Positions 45,283 through 55,131 of a stretch of 64,000 nucleotides of DNA are shown here, in pieces (position 1 is the first letter of the stretch; the number at the start of each line of letters is the position of its first letter). A model generated the notes under the pieces. The model saw only the letters and a list, made by a program, of their open reading frames with translations, was not told where the DNA came from and searched no databases. A program made the translations under genes and the position numbers. Origin of the DNA: UBA6183 sp943372215 (GTDB lineage Bacteria > Bacteroidota > Bacteroidia > UKL13-3); contig CALRXU020000019.1 in the NCBI GenBank assembly GCA_943372215.1, forward strand, positions 13,679 through 77,678, read 5' to 3'.

Positions 45283-47537
45283 TTCACAAAAATTTCATCG
45301 CAGGCCAGCATTGGTTTTTTGTTGGGCCTAAATCGCCATTCTGGTACACGGGTTCTGTTTCTTGCCACCACCCTCACAAACCTAACGGGTTGAGGGGTTA
45401 TATTAAATTGAAAATTGGTAGGTGTTGTTTCGTAATGTTCTTCAATGTTCGCAGGTGTTTGCGGATTGCCGGAAGCAGGCTTGGCTGTTTTGTAATTTTC
45501 TCCATCAGCAGAAACCAATACTTCTAGGCTTTCTGGAAGAAAAATCCAATGTCTGGGGTCATCCAAAAAATTCATATTAATTTGCCTCACTTCTTTGGTG
45601 CTTTCCATATCAATGGTAACGTCTAAATCAGTGCCGTAAAAGCAAAGCCAGTTGTAACTAAAATCATTTAATCCGGTTACCCCATCAGTTAAAGTGCGTT
45701 CTTTTTTTGCGGGATAATCAAGCGCAAATGGATTTTTTAATGTAATGGTACTATTGGTTGCCAGATTGGGTTTCCAACCCTTGTTTAACAAGGTTTTCCA
45801 TTCCGCCAAGTATTGCTGTGGGGTAAGTCCACCCTCACTTAATTCCGTTACCTTATAACGCTCAGCAGATGCCACAAACTTTTCAACTTTACTTAGTATT
45901 TTGGGGTTAACCACATAGGATATCCCTTCTTTTTCTTCCACAAAGTACCCAAACTTTTCCAATCCATAAAACCTGGCTTGTTGCAATACCACATAGTCAA
46001 ATGACAAACGCAAACGATAAATTCGGTCAAGTAGCTTGGCATTTTCTTCAACAGCACCCTCCGCTTTATCAAATATGGTGGAGTATTGGTCCAGCAACAA
46101 AGGAGTTAGGTAACTATTAAACTCATTGATGGGATTGCCGTAAATATCAATATGTCTATTGGTTTTTCGGGATTCGGTTTGGATTAAATCAATATAGTTC
46201 AGTACGTATTTACTGGCGCTTTTATAGTAGTTATCACAAAATTCATAGAGCAGTTTTTTTTCATCTGCATCGGGGTTCCAAAGCAATTTTGCAATTAGGT
46301 AACTTTTTAGTTCAGCCATTTCACCATATGTATCACCGCAGCCTTGGCTAAATACCCCTTTAACATGGTGTTTTTTAAAATAGTTGATGTTTGGACCAAG
46401 GTTATATATGTCAGGAAATGGCGCCAGGTAATTGGTAAATTGTGTGGTATAGTCCCATATGAAAATTTGGTGGGTTATTTTTTCCCAACCTAAAAGAGCT
46501 GCTCTAAATGAGGCTGCCGTAGGTTCCGTTTCAATGGGGTTAGTGCGGTAAGCATCAATGGTACTCAGTAAGATGTAAACATTGGGTGAGGGTAATGTTT
46601 TAGCTGGTGCTTTAAGGGTGTATGTATACGCTAATGTGGTAAACATTTTATCAGGAAAAGCCTTAGCAATTTTATTTACAAATTTAAGATGAGCGCCTGT
46701 TGCATTGCCTTCTTCGGTATTTATTTTACTGCATTTATCGCAGGTGCAATAGCCCAAATCATCTTCCGCACTAATTGACCAGTAAATCGCGTCAGGGTTA
46801 TCAGCCATGCGAATGCGCAATTCTTCAATGGCAATTTTAGCCACCTCATCATTACTTACGCAAAGTTGCGTGGGTTTTCTTACGCCATTTTCAAGGGCAA
46901 AGTACTCGGGGTGAGAAGCAAAATATTTTTTAGGGCTAACCAGCTTAAAGTAACTATGTCCCCATATGCCCCAAAGATCTTCAAATTTGTGTAAGCCATG
47001 CCAGTCTAGGTATTCAGGGTCGTTACTTTGAGGGTAGTAGGCCTGCCTGTATATAAACTCGGGACTGTAACTGTGAGTGAAATTAGCAGGAAGTTCCCAG
47101 TTTTTTCGCTCAATTACTTTGCCGGGTTCATCCGCCATTTTTATTCCACCAAGGTACTTTTCAATAAAGGCGTAGGTGCCATAAATTACACCTTTTCCTG
47201 TGCCTCCGCATATCACCACATCTTGCGTGTTAGAAGCCATAAAATAACCTTCGCCCTTAATTGCGGGTATTTCAAAGCTTTTCAGTTTTTTAGTTTTACC
47301 AATAAAAAAGCCAGGCTTATTTTGTGCATTGTTTTCAGGTACAATAAGCAGGGTTATTCCTGTTGATTCAAAGATATAACGCTGAAGTGCTTTTGCGGCC
47401 TTGGCTTCATTGGGGGTTGATTTTTCTGGTATAAAAATGCGGTAGTCTGTGGTGTTATTTAGTATAACAGGAAAATCGCTGGCCCAATTACATGAGGCGG
47501 TAAGCAGAATAGCACATAAAATAATGGCATTTTTCAT
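45279..47537 (-). CDS. DUF4838 domain protein, glycosidase-like, probable exported
   Basis: 752 residues. Signal peptide with a possible lipobox (LLTASCNWAS, Cys16). An N-terminal alpha-glucuronidase/GH20-b-like domain (about 22-130), a DUF4838 core with YWSISAEDDLGYCTCDKCSKIN (Cys-rich conserved motif) and a C-terminal discoidin/F5-8 C-type domain (about 620-752) likely to bind sugars. DUF4838 proteins are TIM-barrel glycoside-hydrolase-like with no proven activity that I can cite. Last gene of the polysaccharide operon, 14 bases after the TPR-barrel gene, suggesting it trims or modifies the exported polymer (inference). Confidence 0.8.
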   Translation of the reverse strand: MKNAIILCAILLTASCNWASDFPVILNNTTDYRIFIPEKSTPNEAKAAKALQRYIFESTGITLLIVPENNAQNKPGFFIGKTKKLKSFEIPAIKGEGYFMASNTQDVVICGGTGKGVIYGTYAFIEKYLGGIKMADEPGKVIERKNWELPANFTHSYSPEFIYRQAYYPQSNDPEYLDWHGLHKFEDLWGIWGHSYFKLVSPKKYFASHPEYFALENGVRKPTQLCVSNDEVAKIAIEELRIRMADNPDAIYWSISAEDDLGYCTCDKCSKINTEEGNATGAHLKFVNKIAKAFPDKMFTTLAYTYTLKAPAKTLPSPNVYILLSTIDAYRTNPIETEPTAASFRAALLGWEKITHQIFIWDYTTQFTNYLAPFPDIYNLGPNINYFKKHHVKGVFSQGCGDTYGEMAELKSYLIAKLLWNPDADEKKLLYEFCDNYYKSASKYVLNYIDLIQTESRKTNRHIDIYGNPINEFNSYLTPLLLDQYSTIFDKAEGAVEENAKLLDRIYRLRLSFDYVVLQQARFYGLEKFGYFVEEKEGISYVVNPKILSKVEKFVASAERYKVTELSEGGLTPQQYLAEWKTLLNKGWKPNLATNSTITLKNPFALDYPAKKERTLTDGVTGLNDFSYNWLCFYGTDLDVTIDMESTKEVRQINMNFLDDPRHWIFLPESLEVLVSADGENYKTAKPASGNPQTPANIEEHYETTPTNFQFNITPQPVRFVRVVARNRTRVPEWRFRPNKKPMLACDEIFVN

Positions 47538-47551
47538 GTTTAAAGTAACGG

Positions 47552-50449
47552 TTAAAATTTACGTAAAAACATAAAGAATAAATCATATTGGTTTCTATAA
47601 AAACCAGAGTTTAACTTTTGATTGTACCAAGTTCCGGTAATAGAGAATGTGTTTCTGTATCTGAAAATTCTGTGGTACCCCATTCCAAAGTTATAAGTGG
47701 TAATACCAAGATTTTCCGTAAGCTGGAAATTCCGGCTAAACTCATCTGGGGTTGAACCGAAACCAGCAGAAGCGGTAACATACTCCGTGCCCGCAGTAAG
47801 GTATTGTCTTAAACTAAGTTGTAATGAATGGTACAGGGTTGAATTTCCTGTTTGTACGGTGCCGTAATACCTTAAAGTTGCCCAAAAGTCGCCCAAATAC
47901 CTAGTAGATGCAAGCACAAGTGATGCTGACCCGATATCCAAATTATTAAAACGTAAATAGCGCAAACCAGCCTCATGCGTATACTTTTTTTTGTAGTTGT
48001 AATATAAAGAGTAGCCTAGCTTAAGCGAAGGAAACACAATGTCATTAGAGATGGCCGCATTACCATAAGATGTCCATTTTAAACTGTGGTTGTAGTTAAT
48101 GTCAAAATCACCTTGCACCCCTGTTCCCTGACTTCTGCCAGCCAGGTTAAAACGACCACCAATGCTACCCCATTTAGTATAACGCATGTATTGTATGGTG
48201 GCAATATTCGCTCTTGTCAGGTTACTGGCGGAATCAAACATGGTGTACAAAAACATAAAACCCAATTGGTTTTTAAGGGCTCTTGCTTTTAACGCATCAG
48301 CAAAATCAATATTGCGCAAGGTTGGATTCATTGCTACTACACTATCTGCCGCCAACGATGCTTGCTCATATTCTTTCATTTTTTCCAATATAACAGCACG
48401 TTTAAAGATGAATATTTCACTATTGGGATAATACCTTGAAGCCCTGTTGGTTGTGGCTAATGCAGAATCGTTTAAGCTTTTTTCCAGCAAAATATTTGAT
48501 GCATAGTTTAACGCATTGCTGTCTCTTGGGTTTACTGCAAGTACTTTGTAAAACTCAACAAGTGCGCTGTCATATTTCTCTTGTTTGTTGTACTCGGCAC
48601 CACTTGCCAGCACTTGTATAATATAGGCTTGCTTAATTTTACTGTTGTAAGGATACCGTTTCATGAGTAAACCTGTTATGGCATAAGCGTCAATGTATTT
48701 TTTTTGCGATTCATAAACAGATGATTTTTTCAGCAACAAATCCCTATTGGTTGGGTCGGGTTCCAAGGCCCTATTGGCGTAATACAATGCGCTATCGAAG
48801 TGCTGTGTGCCACTTTCCAGGTTAATCATGCCATTAAGGGCATCGGAATTTGTTGGTTGAATGGCAAGAATTTCTCTGTAAACTTCTCTGGCACCATCAT
48901 AATCTTCAACAGCCATAAGGTTTTTGCCGTAAGCCGTTTTTACATCCACCACCAAATTTTTATAACGGTCATTTTCTGGGTTATTGGTATACAGTACATC
49001 AGCTTGTTTTGTGGCTTCTTCCAGCAAGCCAGCATCCTGTAAAACCACCGTGCGTTTAAGCATCAGGTTTTCATCGTCAGGGTTATTGTTTAATCCTTGA
49101 TCAATCATATCCAGTGCCTCATCATACTTTTTCTGCTGGGCCAAAATATCAGCTGCATAAGAAATGGCTAAGTAATTATTGGGTTGATAAATCAATACCT
49201 TATCAAAATTGGCCAGTGCACTATCATACTCCTGGTCTCTCATGTTTTGACGGCCACTCAGAATATAGTATTCTGCCACCTGTTGGCGGTATATCTGATT
49301 TGAAGGAGCCATGCGAACAAGACGTTCTGCGGTTGTTGCTGCCTCACCATAACGCTTCAGCGTTTCGCAGGTACCTACTTTTTTTTCTAGTATTTCGCGG
49401 TCGTTAGGAAATTCCTTTAAAGCCCTATTTTCCCAAGCCAACGCATCTTGATGCAGGCCACGTGAGGTAGCCAAATTAATGGTGTAGTTTAATGCTTCTT
49501 TATCTTTTGGTTTTTTCTCCAGCACTCCCTGAAAAACCAAATAGGGGTCTTGGGTCATGAAAAAGCGGCCGCCAGCCATTTGTGTTTCATAATGTAATAT
49601 TTGCGCCCTGCTATCTCCTGGGAAGTAAGCAATGAGTTGAGAGGTTACTTGCAGTGCTTCGGCATAACGATAATTGTCAGCCAGCAGCGCTGCTTTTTTG
49701 GTTAAATACTCATATGACTTAGGGTTTTTAACCAACTCTGCATTAATTAAATCTAAAGAAGCCTGGGTATTTCCTTTTTTAATTTGAATGTTAAACAGCC
49801 CATCAATGGCTTCTTTATTTCCAGGATCCATGCCAGCCATTGCTTCATAACATTCAGCGGCTTTATAATAATTACCTGCTTTGATATACCTTAAAGCACA
49901 TTCTGATTTGTAACCAATAATGTACCTGATTGCAATGCTATCATTGTAGTGAATATTGATGATTCGTTCAGCATATTTTTCAGCACCTCTGTAATCTCTG
50001 TTAAATTCAAGTACCTCTAGTTTTTTGGTCATGAATTCGCGTTCGTAAGGGAAATAATAAAGTCCATCATTAATAATACATAATGCTTCCTCTTTGTACC
50101 CAAGTTGCATTTCTAGGTTAGTGGCCAATATGTAGGCATCACGGTAACGGGGAGCCTCAGTCATTACATACTTAAATTTTACGCGTGCACTATCTGATTG
50201 TCCGTTTAACATAAAAGCTTGCCCTTGCGAAAAATGAAGGTCCATGTAATCCGGCATTTTATCCAGGCCCTCGTAACTTAACGTGATGGCTGTTCTGTAA
50301 TCTTTTTCTTTTATTTTTTGGGTAACCATCAGAAAGTACTCATCTGCGGTAATTCGTTTAACACCCCAGGGAAGTTGGGCATTGATATCGTTATTCAATA
50401 ATAAAAAAACGGTTATGAGAACTATTAATTTAGTATAAAATCTCATCAT
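47552..50449 (-). CDS. TPR protein with C-terminal YaiO-type outer-membrane barrel
   Basis: 965 residues. Signal peptide (LIVLITVFLLLNNDINAQ, cut near 25), then a long tetratricopeptide superhelix (about 30-720; repeats such as YDSALANFDKVLIYQPNNYLAISYAADILAQ), then a C-terminal beta-barrel of about 240 residues resembling YaiO (GGRFNLAGRSQGTGVQGDFDIN ... YDLFFMFLRKF, ending in Phe as outer-membrane proteins do). This TPR-plus-barrel design is that of PgaA/AlgK-AlgE/BcsC, which export polysaccharide. It lies between two glycosyltransferases and a DUF4838 protein. Inferred role: outer-membrane exporter of the polymer. Confidence 0.86.
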   Translation of the reverse strand: MMRFYTKLIVLITVFLLLNNDINAQLPWGVKRITADEYFLMVTQKIKEKDYRTAITLSYEGLDKMPDYMDLHFSQGQAFMLNGQSDSARVKFKYVMTEAPRYRDAYILATNLEMQLGYKEEALCIINDGLYYFPYEREFMTKKLEVLEFNRDYRGAEKYAERIINIHYNDSIAIRYIIGYKSECALRYIKAGNYYKAAECYEAMAGMDPGNKEAIDGLFNIQIKKGNTQASLDLINAELVKNPKSYEYLTKKAALLADNYRYAEALQVTSQLIAYFPGDSRAQILHYETQMAGGRFFMTQDPYLVFQGVLEKKPKDKEALNYTINLATSRGLHQDALAWENRALKEFPNDREILEKKVGTCETLKRYGEAATTAERLVRMAPSNQIYRQQVAEYYILSGRQNMRDQEYDSALANFDKVLIYQPNNYLAISYAADILAQQKKYDEALDMIDQGLNNNPDDENLMLKRTVVLQDAGLLEEATKQADVLYTNNPENDRYKNLVVDVKTAYGKNLMAVEDYDGAREVYREILAIQPTNSDALNGMINLESGTQHFDSALYYANRALEPDPTNRDLLLKKSSVYESQKKYIDAYAITGLLMKRYPYNSKIKQAYIIQVLASGAEYNKQEKYDSALVEFYKVLAVNPRDSNALNYASNILLEKSLNDSALATTNRASRYYPNSEIFIFKRAVILEKMKEYEQASLAADSVVAMNPTLRNIDFADALKARALKNQLGFMFLYTMFDSASNLTRANIATIQYMRYTKWGSIGGRFNLAGRSQGTGVQGDFDINYNHSLKWTSYGNAAISNDIVFPSLKLGYSLYYNYKKKYTHEAGLRYLRFNNLDIGSASLVLASTRYLGDFWATLRYYGTVQTGNSTLYHSLQLSLRQYLTAGTEYVTASAGFGSTPDEFSRNFQLTENLGITTYNFGMGYHRIFRYRNTFSITGTWYNQKLNSGFYRNQYDLFFMFLRKF

Positions 50450-50485
50450 ATCAATTGCGTAAGTTGTTTTAATGTGTTGAATAAA

Positions 50486-52021
50486 TTAAGCAGGTTGAGG
50501 GGTTGCAGTAACTGTTTTTGGTTTTTGACCAAAGCCTTGCCTTTGCATATTGCCCCAGTTGTGTTTTTTTCCAGTAATAAAGTTATAATACCCCCTCAGA
50601 GCAAAAAACACAATCATTGGGTGGTAAATAATGGGTTCTAAAAATGCCATCATACATAGCCCAAGTACTTCACCCCAGGTTTTATAATACCTGAAGGTAA
50701 GTTGATCCCACAAGATGGCCAGGGTTGTAATCATTACAGAATAGAAATAAACAAATACCACCAAAATTTTGGCAAATGGCCAATTGATTTGATTGGTAAA
50801 AATGATGTAGATGTAATACAATATACCTGTAGCTTCAACAATAGGCGCTAAAAACTCGAATAAAAAACTGTATGGAAAAACAATTAATCCTAGCCTACCA
50901 TACGCAGGATTAAACAATATTTTACGGTGCATCACCATAATTTCAAAAAGCCCCCTACCCCAGCGGGTGCGCTGGCGACTAAATACCTTTAAATTTGGTG
51001 GCCCTTCTGTCCAGCACTGAGTTGTTGGAATATATTTAACCAAGTACTTCTTTTTATTGTTACGCATGTAAGCACACATGCGGGTAACCATATCCATATC
51101 TTCTGCAAACGATTTACCATCATAACCGCCTGCTTCAATAGCAATCTCTTTATCAAACATTCCTAAACCACCCGAAACGTTAGGTACTGCATTAATGGAG
51201 CTCCATCCCATTTTACCCAACACATAAGCACGGATGTATTCCATTTCCTGAAAACGTGGAATAAGGGCTTTGGGGGGGCGTACCCTTGTAATTACTCCAG
51301 AATCTACATCGCAGGAGTTTACAATGCGTAGCGTTGCACCTGTGGCAATAACCCGTTTGTATTCTTCTTTAATATGCACATAACCGCATTCCGGGCAGGG
51401 AGTGCCTACCTCTTTAATCTTTTTTTCTTCCTCATCTAAAAATGGTTTAATCATTTTTAAGAGGGTATCTTTTTCAATGATACAGTCTACGTCCGTGCAT
51501 AAAAAATAGGGAAAGGCAGAAACGTTAATACCCGCATTTGATGCATCAGCTTTACTTTTTCCATTTACTTTATCTACAACAATGAGTTTGTCGTAAGCAC
51601 GATCTGTTGATTTGAAAATTCTTTTAACAGGTTGAGAGAATATTTTTTCTGTGTAAGCGAAATCTACCTGAACAAGCGCAAATTCATCAATCATTTTTTG
51701 AAGGGTATCATCCGTACTCCCATCATTAATAATAATCACTTCAAATTTAGGATAGTTTAAAGTAAGCAGTGAACGTACATTGGTGATGATGGTTACACTT
51801 TCGTTAAATGCTGGTGCAATTACTGAAATACCAGGGGTGTATTTTGCTTCAACAATTTTATCATAATCAACATATCTTTCCGCACCAATAAACCTGCGAA
51901 CTGCTATAAAAGAAAGAATAGCAAGAATAGCATATACCAATAACATGGTAACACCGTAAACAAACACAGTGTTTTCATAAAAATAGGATACGGTATGCCA
52001 AAAGGTGTCTTTATTGCCCAT
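50486..52021 (-). CDS. Processive family 2 glycosyltransferase A (synthase-like, with CPxCG insert)
   Basis: 511 residues. N-terminal helix (about 20-42), GT2 catalytic domain, then four or more membrane helices (about 370-490). Motifs: NDGSTDD (99-105), DxD as D177-V-D179, acceptor ED at 307-308, and QRTRW (350-354), the QxxRW processivity motif of cellulose, chitin and PNAG synthases. Compared with its neighbour it has an extra stretch of about 20 residues at 199-222 containing CPECG (C209, C212). Downstream of synthase B by ten bases and 36 bases before the TPR-barrel gene. Confidence 0.93.
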   Translation of the reverse strand: MGNKDTFWHTVSYFYENTVFVYGVTMLLVYAILAILSFIAVRRFIGAERYVDYDKIVEAKYTPGISVIAPAFNESVTIITNVRSLLTLNYPKFEVIIINDGSTDDTLQKMIDEFALVQVDFAYTEKIFSQPVKRIFKSTDRAYDKLIVVDKVNGKSKADASNAGINVSAFPYFLCTDVDCIIEKDTLLKMIKPFLDEEEKKIKEVGTPCPECGYVHIKEEYKRVIATGATLRIVNSCDVDSGVITRVRPPKALIPRFQEMEYIRAYVLGKMGWSSINAVPNVSGGLGMFDKEIAIEAGGYDGKSFAEDMDMVTRMCAYMRNNKKKYLVKYIPTTQCWTEGPPNLKVFSRQRTRWGRGLFEIMVMHRKILFNPAYGRLGLIVFPYSFLFEFLAPIVEATGILYYIYIIFTNQINWPFAKILVVFVYFYSVMITTLAILWDQLTFRYYKTWGEVLGLCMMAFLEPIIYHPMIVFFALRGYYNFITGKKHNWGNMQRQGFGQKPKTVTATPQPA

Positions 52022-52031
52022 GTTAAAATGC

Positions 52032-53501
52032 TCAGGTTGTTGTTGCTGTTATTACCCTTGTTCTTGCAGCTTGTTGTCCAAAACCCTGCCGTTGCATATT
52101 TCCCCAAGTGTGTTTGCGGTTGGCCAAAAAGTTCCAATATCCCTTCAATGAAAAAAATACAATGAGGGGATGATAAATCAACATTTCAAAAAATGCGGTA
52201 AGACAAAGGGTAAGAATTTCTCTCCAGGTTTTATAGGTATGGTAGGTAATTTGGTCCCAAAGGATAGATAATGTGCTAATCATAATGGCATAGCTATACA
52301 CAAATATGAGTAGAATAATGGCAAACGGCCAGTTGATGGCACCAAGGAATATAATTACGATATAATAAATAATACCTAAAGCCTCAATTATTGGTGCCAA
52401 TAACTCAAATACAAAATTATAAGGCATCACAATCATACCAAGTCTGCCATAACTGGGGTTAAACAGAATTTTGCGATGCGCAAACATGAGCTGTGCAAGT
52501 CCCCTGGCCCAGCGTGAACGTTGCCTGCCATACACTTTTAAAGTTGCCGGGCCTTCTGTCCAGCATAAAGTAATAGGAATGTAACGTATGGCGTAACCTA
52601 TTTTGTAGTTAATGCAGTAGGTCATCATCCGAATTACCATTTCCATATCTTCTCCAAATGATTGTGGGTCGTACCCACCGGCCTGAATGGCAATTTCCTT
52701 GTCAAATAATCCCAAACCACCAGAAACATTGGGCACGCAATTAATCACTGTCCATCCCATTTTGCCCATAACAAAGGAACGGATGTATTCAATTTCTTGG
52801 AAACGCGGCAATATCTGTTTAGGAACTACAACACGCTGCATAAAACCTTGTTCAATAATACAAGAGTTGGCCATGCGCAATGTGGCACCAGTGGCAATCA
52901 CCCTTTTTTTGCTATCGTCCATCACCGGTTTAATCAGCTTTAAAATGGTATCCCTATCCAAAATAGAATCCACATCGGTGCAAATAAAGTAATCGAATGA
53001 AGAAACGTTAATACCCGCATTAGAAGCATCTGCCTTTGCTTTTCCGTTTATTTTATCTACAACAACCAGCTTGCTGAATGCAGGGTTGGTAGAGCGGAAA
53101 AGCCTCTTAACTTGTTTGGTTTTTAAACGCTCATTATAAGCAAAGTCCACTTCAATCAATTCAAACTCATCAATCATCTTCTCTAATGAGTCGTCTGTAC
53201 TACCATCATTAACAATAATAACTTCGTACTTTGGGTAATTTAAGTTTAATAAAGAGTGAACATTCTGTATAATGGTTAAGGCTTCGTTAAAAGCAGGTGC
53301 AATAACAGATACACCTGGAGTAAGCCTTGAGTTAAGTAGGAGGGTATAGTCTATTCGGCTATCTAACGTGTTAAACCTGCGCACAGCTGTTAAGGAAAGA
53401 ATAGCAAGAATGGCGTAAATAATAAGTAAGGTAGTACCGTAAATGAATACGCTGCCTTCATAAAACTCACCTACCAATTCAATATATGTCCCTGTTTTCA
53501 T
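52032..53501 (-). CDS. Processive family 2 glycosyltransferase B (synthase-like)
   Basis: 489 residues, a close paralogue of the following glycosyltransferase (near-identical segments around PGVSVIAPAFNE, RVIATGATLR, VPNVSGGLG, WTEGP). Motifs: NDGSTDD (98-104), DxD at 176-178, ED at 284-285 and QRSRW at 327-331. N-terminal helix and C-terminal membrane helices as in PgaC/hyaluronan/chitin synthases. It abuts the HEAT-repeat gene (stop-start spacing zero). Tandem duplication, with the two copies presumably either making two polymers or acting together. Confidence 0.93.
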   Translation of the reverse strand: MKTGTYIELVGEFYEGSVFIYGTTLLIIYAILAILSLTAVRRFNTLDSRIDYTLLLNSRLTPGVSVIAPAFNEALTIIQNVHSLLNLNYPKYEVIIVNDGSTDDSLEKMIDEFELIEVDFAYNERLKTKQVKRLFRSTNPAFSKLVVVDKINGKAKADASNAGINVSSFDYFICTDVDSILDRDTILKLIKPVMDDSKKRVIATGATLRMANSCIIEQGFMQRVVVPKQILPRFQEIEYIRSFVMGKMGWTVINCVPNVSGGLGLFDKEIAIQAGGYDPQSFGEDMEMVIRMMTYCINYKIGYAIRYIPITLCWTEGPATLKVYGRQRSRWARGLAQLMFAHRKILFNPSYGRLGMIVMPYNFVFELLAPIIEALGIIYYIVIIFLGAINWPFAIILLIFVYSYAIMISTLSILWDQITYHTYKTWREILTLCLTAFFEMLIYHPLIVFFSLKGYWNFLANRKHTWGNMQRQGFGQQAARTRVITATTT

Positions 53502-54671
53502 TTAGTATTTAATCAATGGATTCATGCAATGTTTTAAAATAATTGCACTGTCAGGGGTTGCCGTATCTATTAAATTTTGTACCACTTCTTTGGTTTGCAT
53601 GCCATGGTTAATTAGCGAGCGGGCAGCATTCTTTTTAATGTCAAAATCTGTTGACCGAATAAACTCAGTACGTAAAAAGTTAATTTGGTTGCCTGTGGCA
53701 AATCGTCCACATGCCTTTAGTATTTCAATTTGGCACCTTAGTGGTTGGTTATTGTAAATAGACACCAAAAGCGTTTCAACACTATCGGCCTTAAGTTTAC
53801 CCAAACAGTTAATGGCATCAACCCTTAAGTAATGGTCTTTGGTATCCAGCAACTTAACAATAGCAGGAATAGCCTCACTTTGGTTGTAGTGCATTACCAG
53901 TTTTAAACAAAATGACACAATACTTTTATTAGGTGAATAGGTAATCCAGCGGGCAAAGTTTGGAATGGTTAACCCATCAGTAGTGGTGATGATTTTGAAC
54001 AATTCCAATTGATCCCATAACAATAAGGGCTCTGTTGCATCATCAAAAAACTTAAATGGGTCGTTTTTACTTAACTTGATATATGCAATACGCGCTTCTG
54101 ACCGAAGTTTGCGGTCGCGACTATTGGTTAAAGGAAGAATAATTACGTCAGCAACAGCAATACCCATGCTGGTAAGTTCTACTAAACCAAGTATTTTGGT
54201 ACTGTTGAAAAGAGATTTTATTTTTTTAAAGGATAGTTTTTCCAGTTCCAATTCAACAAACAGCCTGCGGAAAAGCACATTCCTATCTCCTGAAAAGCTA
54301 CTAGAAAAATACATCAAACGATCAATTAACGCTTGCTTCACCCATTTTTGTTTAAATACCGGTTTGGTAAATGGGGTAATATCCAATTCTGCATCCAATG
54401 GAGAAACCCCATTCATCACGTCTTCATTAAAGATAATGTGATCTGTGATAAGGTTGTCGAGAAAAGTATTGATTTTACGGGTTCTTACATCTACCAAATA
54501 CCCTCTGCCCCTTCTAAATAAAATAGATGAATAAGCAATGAAAGTAGTAGAGATAGCAACACCTGTTAAGAAAATAGCAATTTGAATAACAAGTGGATAG
54601 CTATCGTAGTAATAGAAGTATTTTCTAAAAAATGGACCAAATAAACTATCAGCTGTAATAAATGCCAACAT
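53502..54671 (-). CDS. Membrane-anchored HEAT-repeat protein
   Basis: 389 residues. One N-terminal membrane helix (about 25-50, LVIQIAIFLTGVAISTTFIAY), then a soluble alpha-helical part; the C-terminal half (about 180-389) has HEAT/PBS-lyase-like repeats (AIPAIVKLLDTKDHYLRVDAINCLGKL). No catalytic motif. HEAT repeats usually bind proteins. It lies between an orphan response regulator and the first glycosyltransferase and could scaffold or regulate the synthases, taking the place of the PilZ or GGDEF partners seen in other systems (inference). Confidence 0.85.
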   Translation of the reverse strand: MLAFITADSLFGPFFRKYFYYYDSYPLVIQIAIFLTGVAISTTFIAYSSILFRRGRGYLVDVRTRKINTFLDNLITDHIIFNEDVMNGVSPLDAELDITPFTKPVFKQKWVKQALIDRLMYFSSSFSGDRNVLFRRLFVELELEKLSFKKIKSLFNSTKILGLVELTSMGIAVADVIILPLTNSRDRKLRSEARIAYIKLSKNDPFKFFDDATEPLLLWDQLELFKIITTTDGLTIPNFARWITYSPNKSIVSFCLKLVMHYNQSEAIPAIVKLLDTKDHYLRVDAINCLGKLKADSVETLLVSIYNNQPLRCQIEILKACGRFATGNQINFLRTEFIRSTDFDIKKNAARSLINHGMQTKEVVQNLIDTATPDSAIILKHCMNPLIKY

Positions 54672-54685
54672 GCCTGAGTATATAA

Positions 54686-55069
54686 TTATTGTTTAAAAAA
54701 CCGCCTAACCCTAATGAGCAATTCATCGGGCATAATGGGTTTGCGCAAGTAATCATCCGCTCCAATGCTTAAGCCTTCTCGTACAGCATTTTCTGTTCCT
54801 ACGGATGAAATTACAATGATTGGAACACCTTCAGCATTCGGATGTTGCTTAAATTTGCTAATCACCTCAAAACCATTTGAATAAGGCATCATTAAATCTG
54901 TAATGAGTAAGTTGTATTTTTGTTTGTCAATCATCTCCATGGCTTCCTTGCCATTGGTTGCTGTTTGAACTTGATAGCCTTCTTTGGTTAAAATCCTGTA
55001 GATTACTTTTAAAATCAACTCATCATCATCAATTAATAATATCTGATTCTGATTTGTGTTATCGCTCAT
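54686..55069 (-). CDS. Single-domain response regulator
   Basis: 127 residues, receiver only. Acidic pocket D14/D15/D16, phosphoacceptor D58 (LITDLMMP), switch Ser/Thr in VISSVGTEN, and the conserved Lys in YLRKPI. No output domain, so it signals by protein contact, like CheY. No histidine kinase is encoded nearby. It is the first gene of the polysaccharide operon, behind a promoter at 55132. Confidence 0.94.
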   Translation of the reverse strand: MSDNTNQNQILLIDDDELILKVIYRILTKEGYQVQTATNGKEAMEMIDKQKYNLLITDLMMPYSNGFEVISKFKQHPNAEGVPIIVISSVGTENAVREGLSIGADDYLRKPIMPDELLIRVRRFFKQ

Positions 55070-55131
55070 TATATTTAGTTTTTAATTGTTTTATGGCTTT
55101 TGCCAATCGTTGTTTTTTGTTGTAGTGCAAA

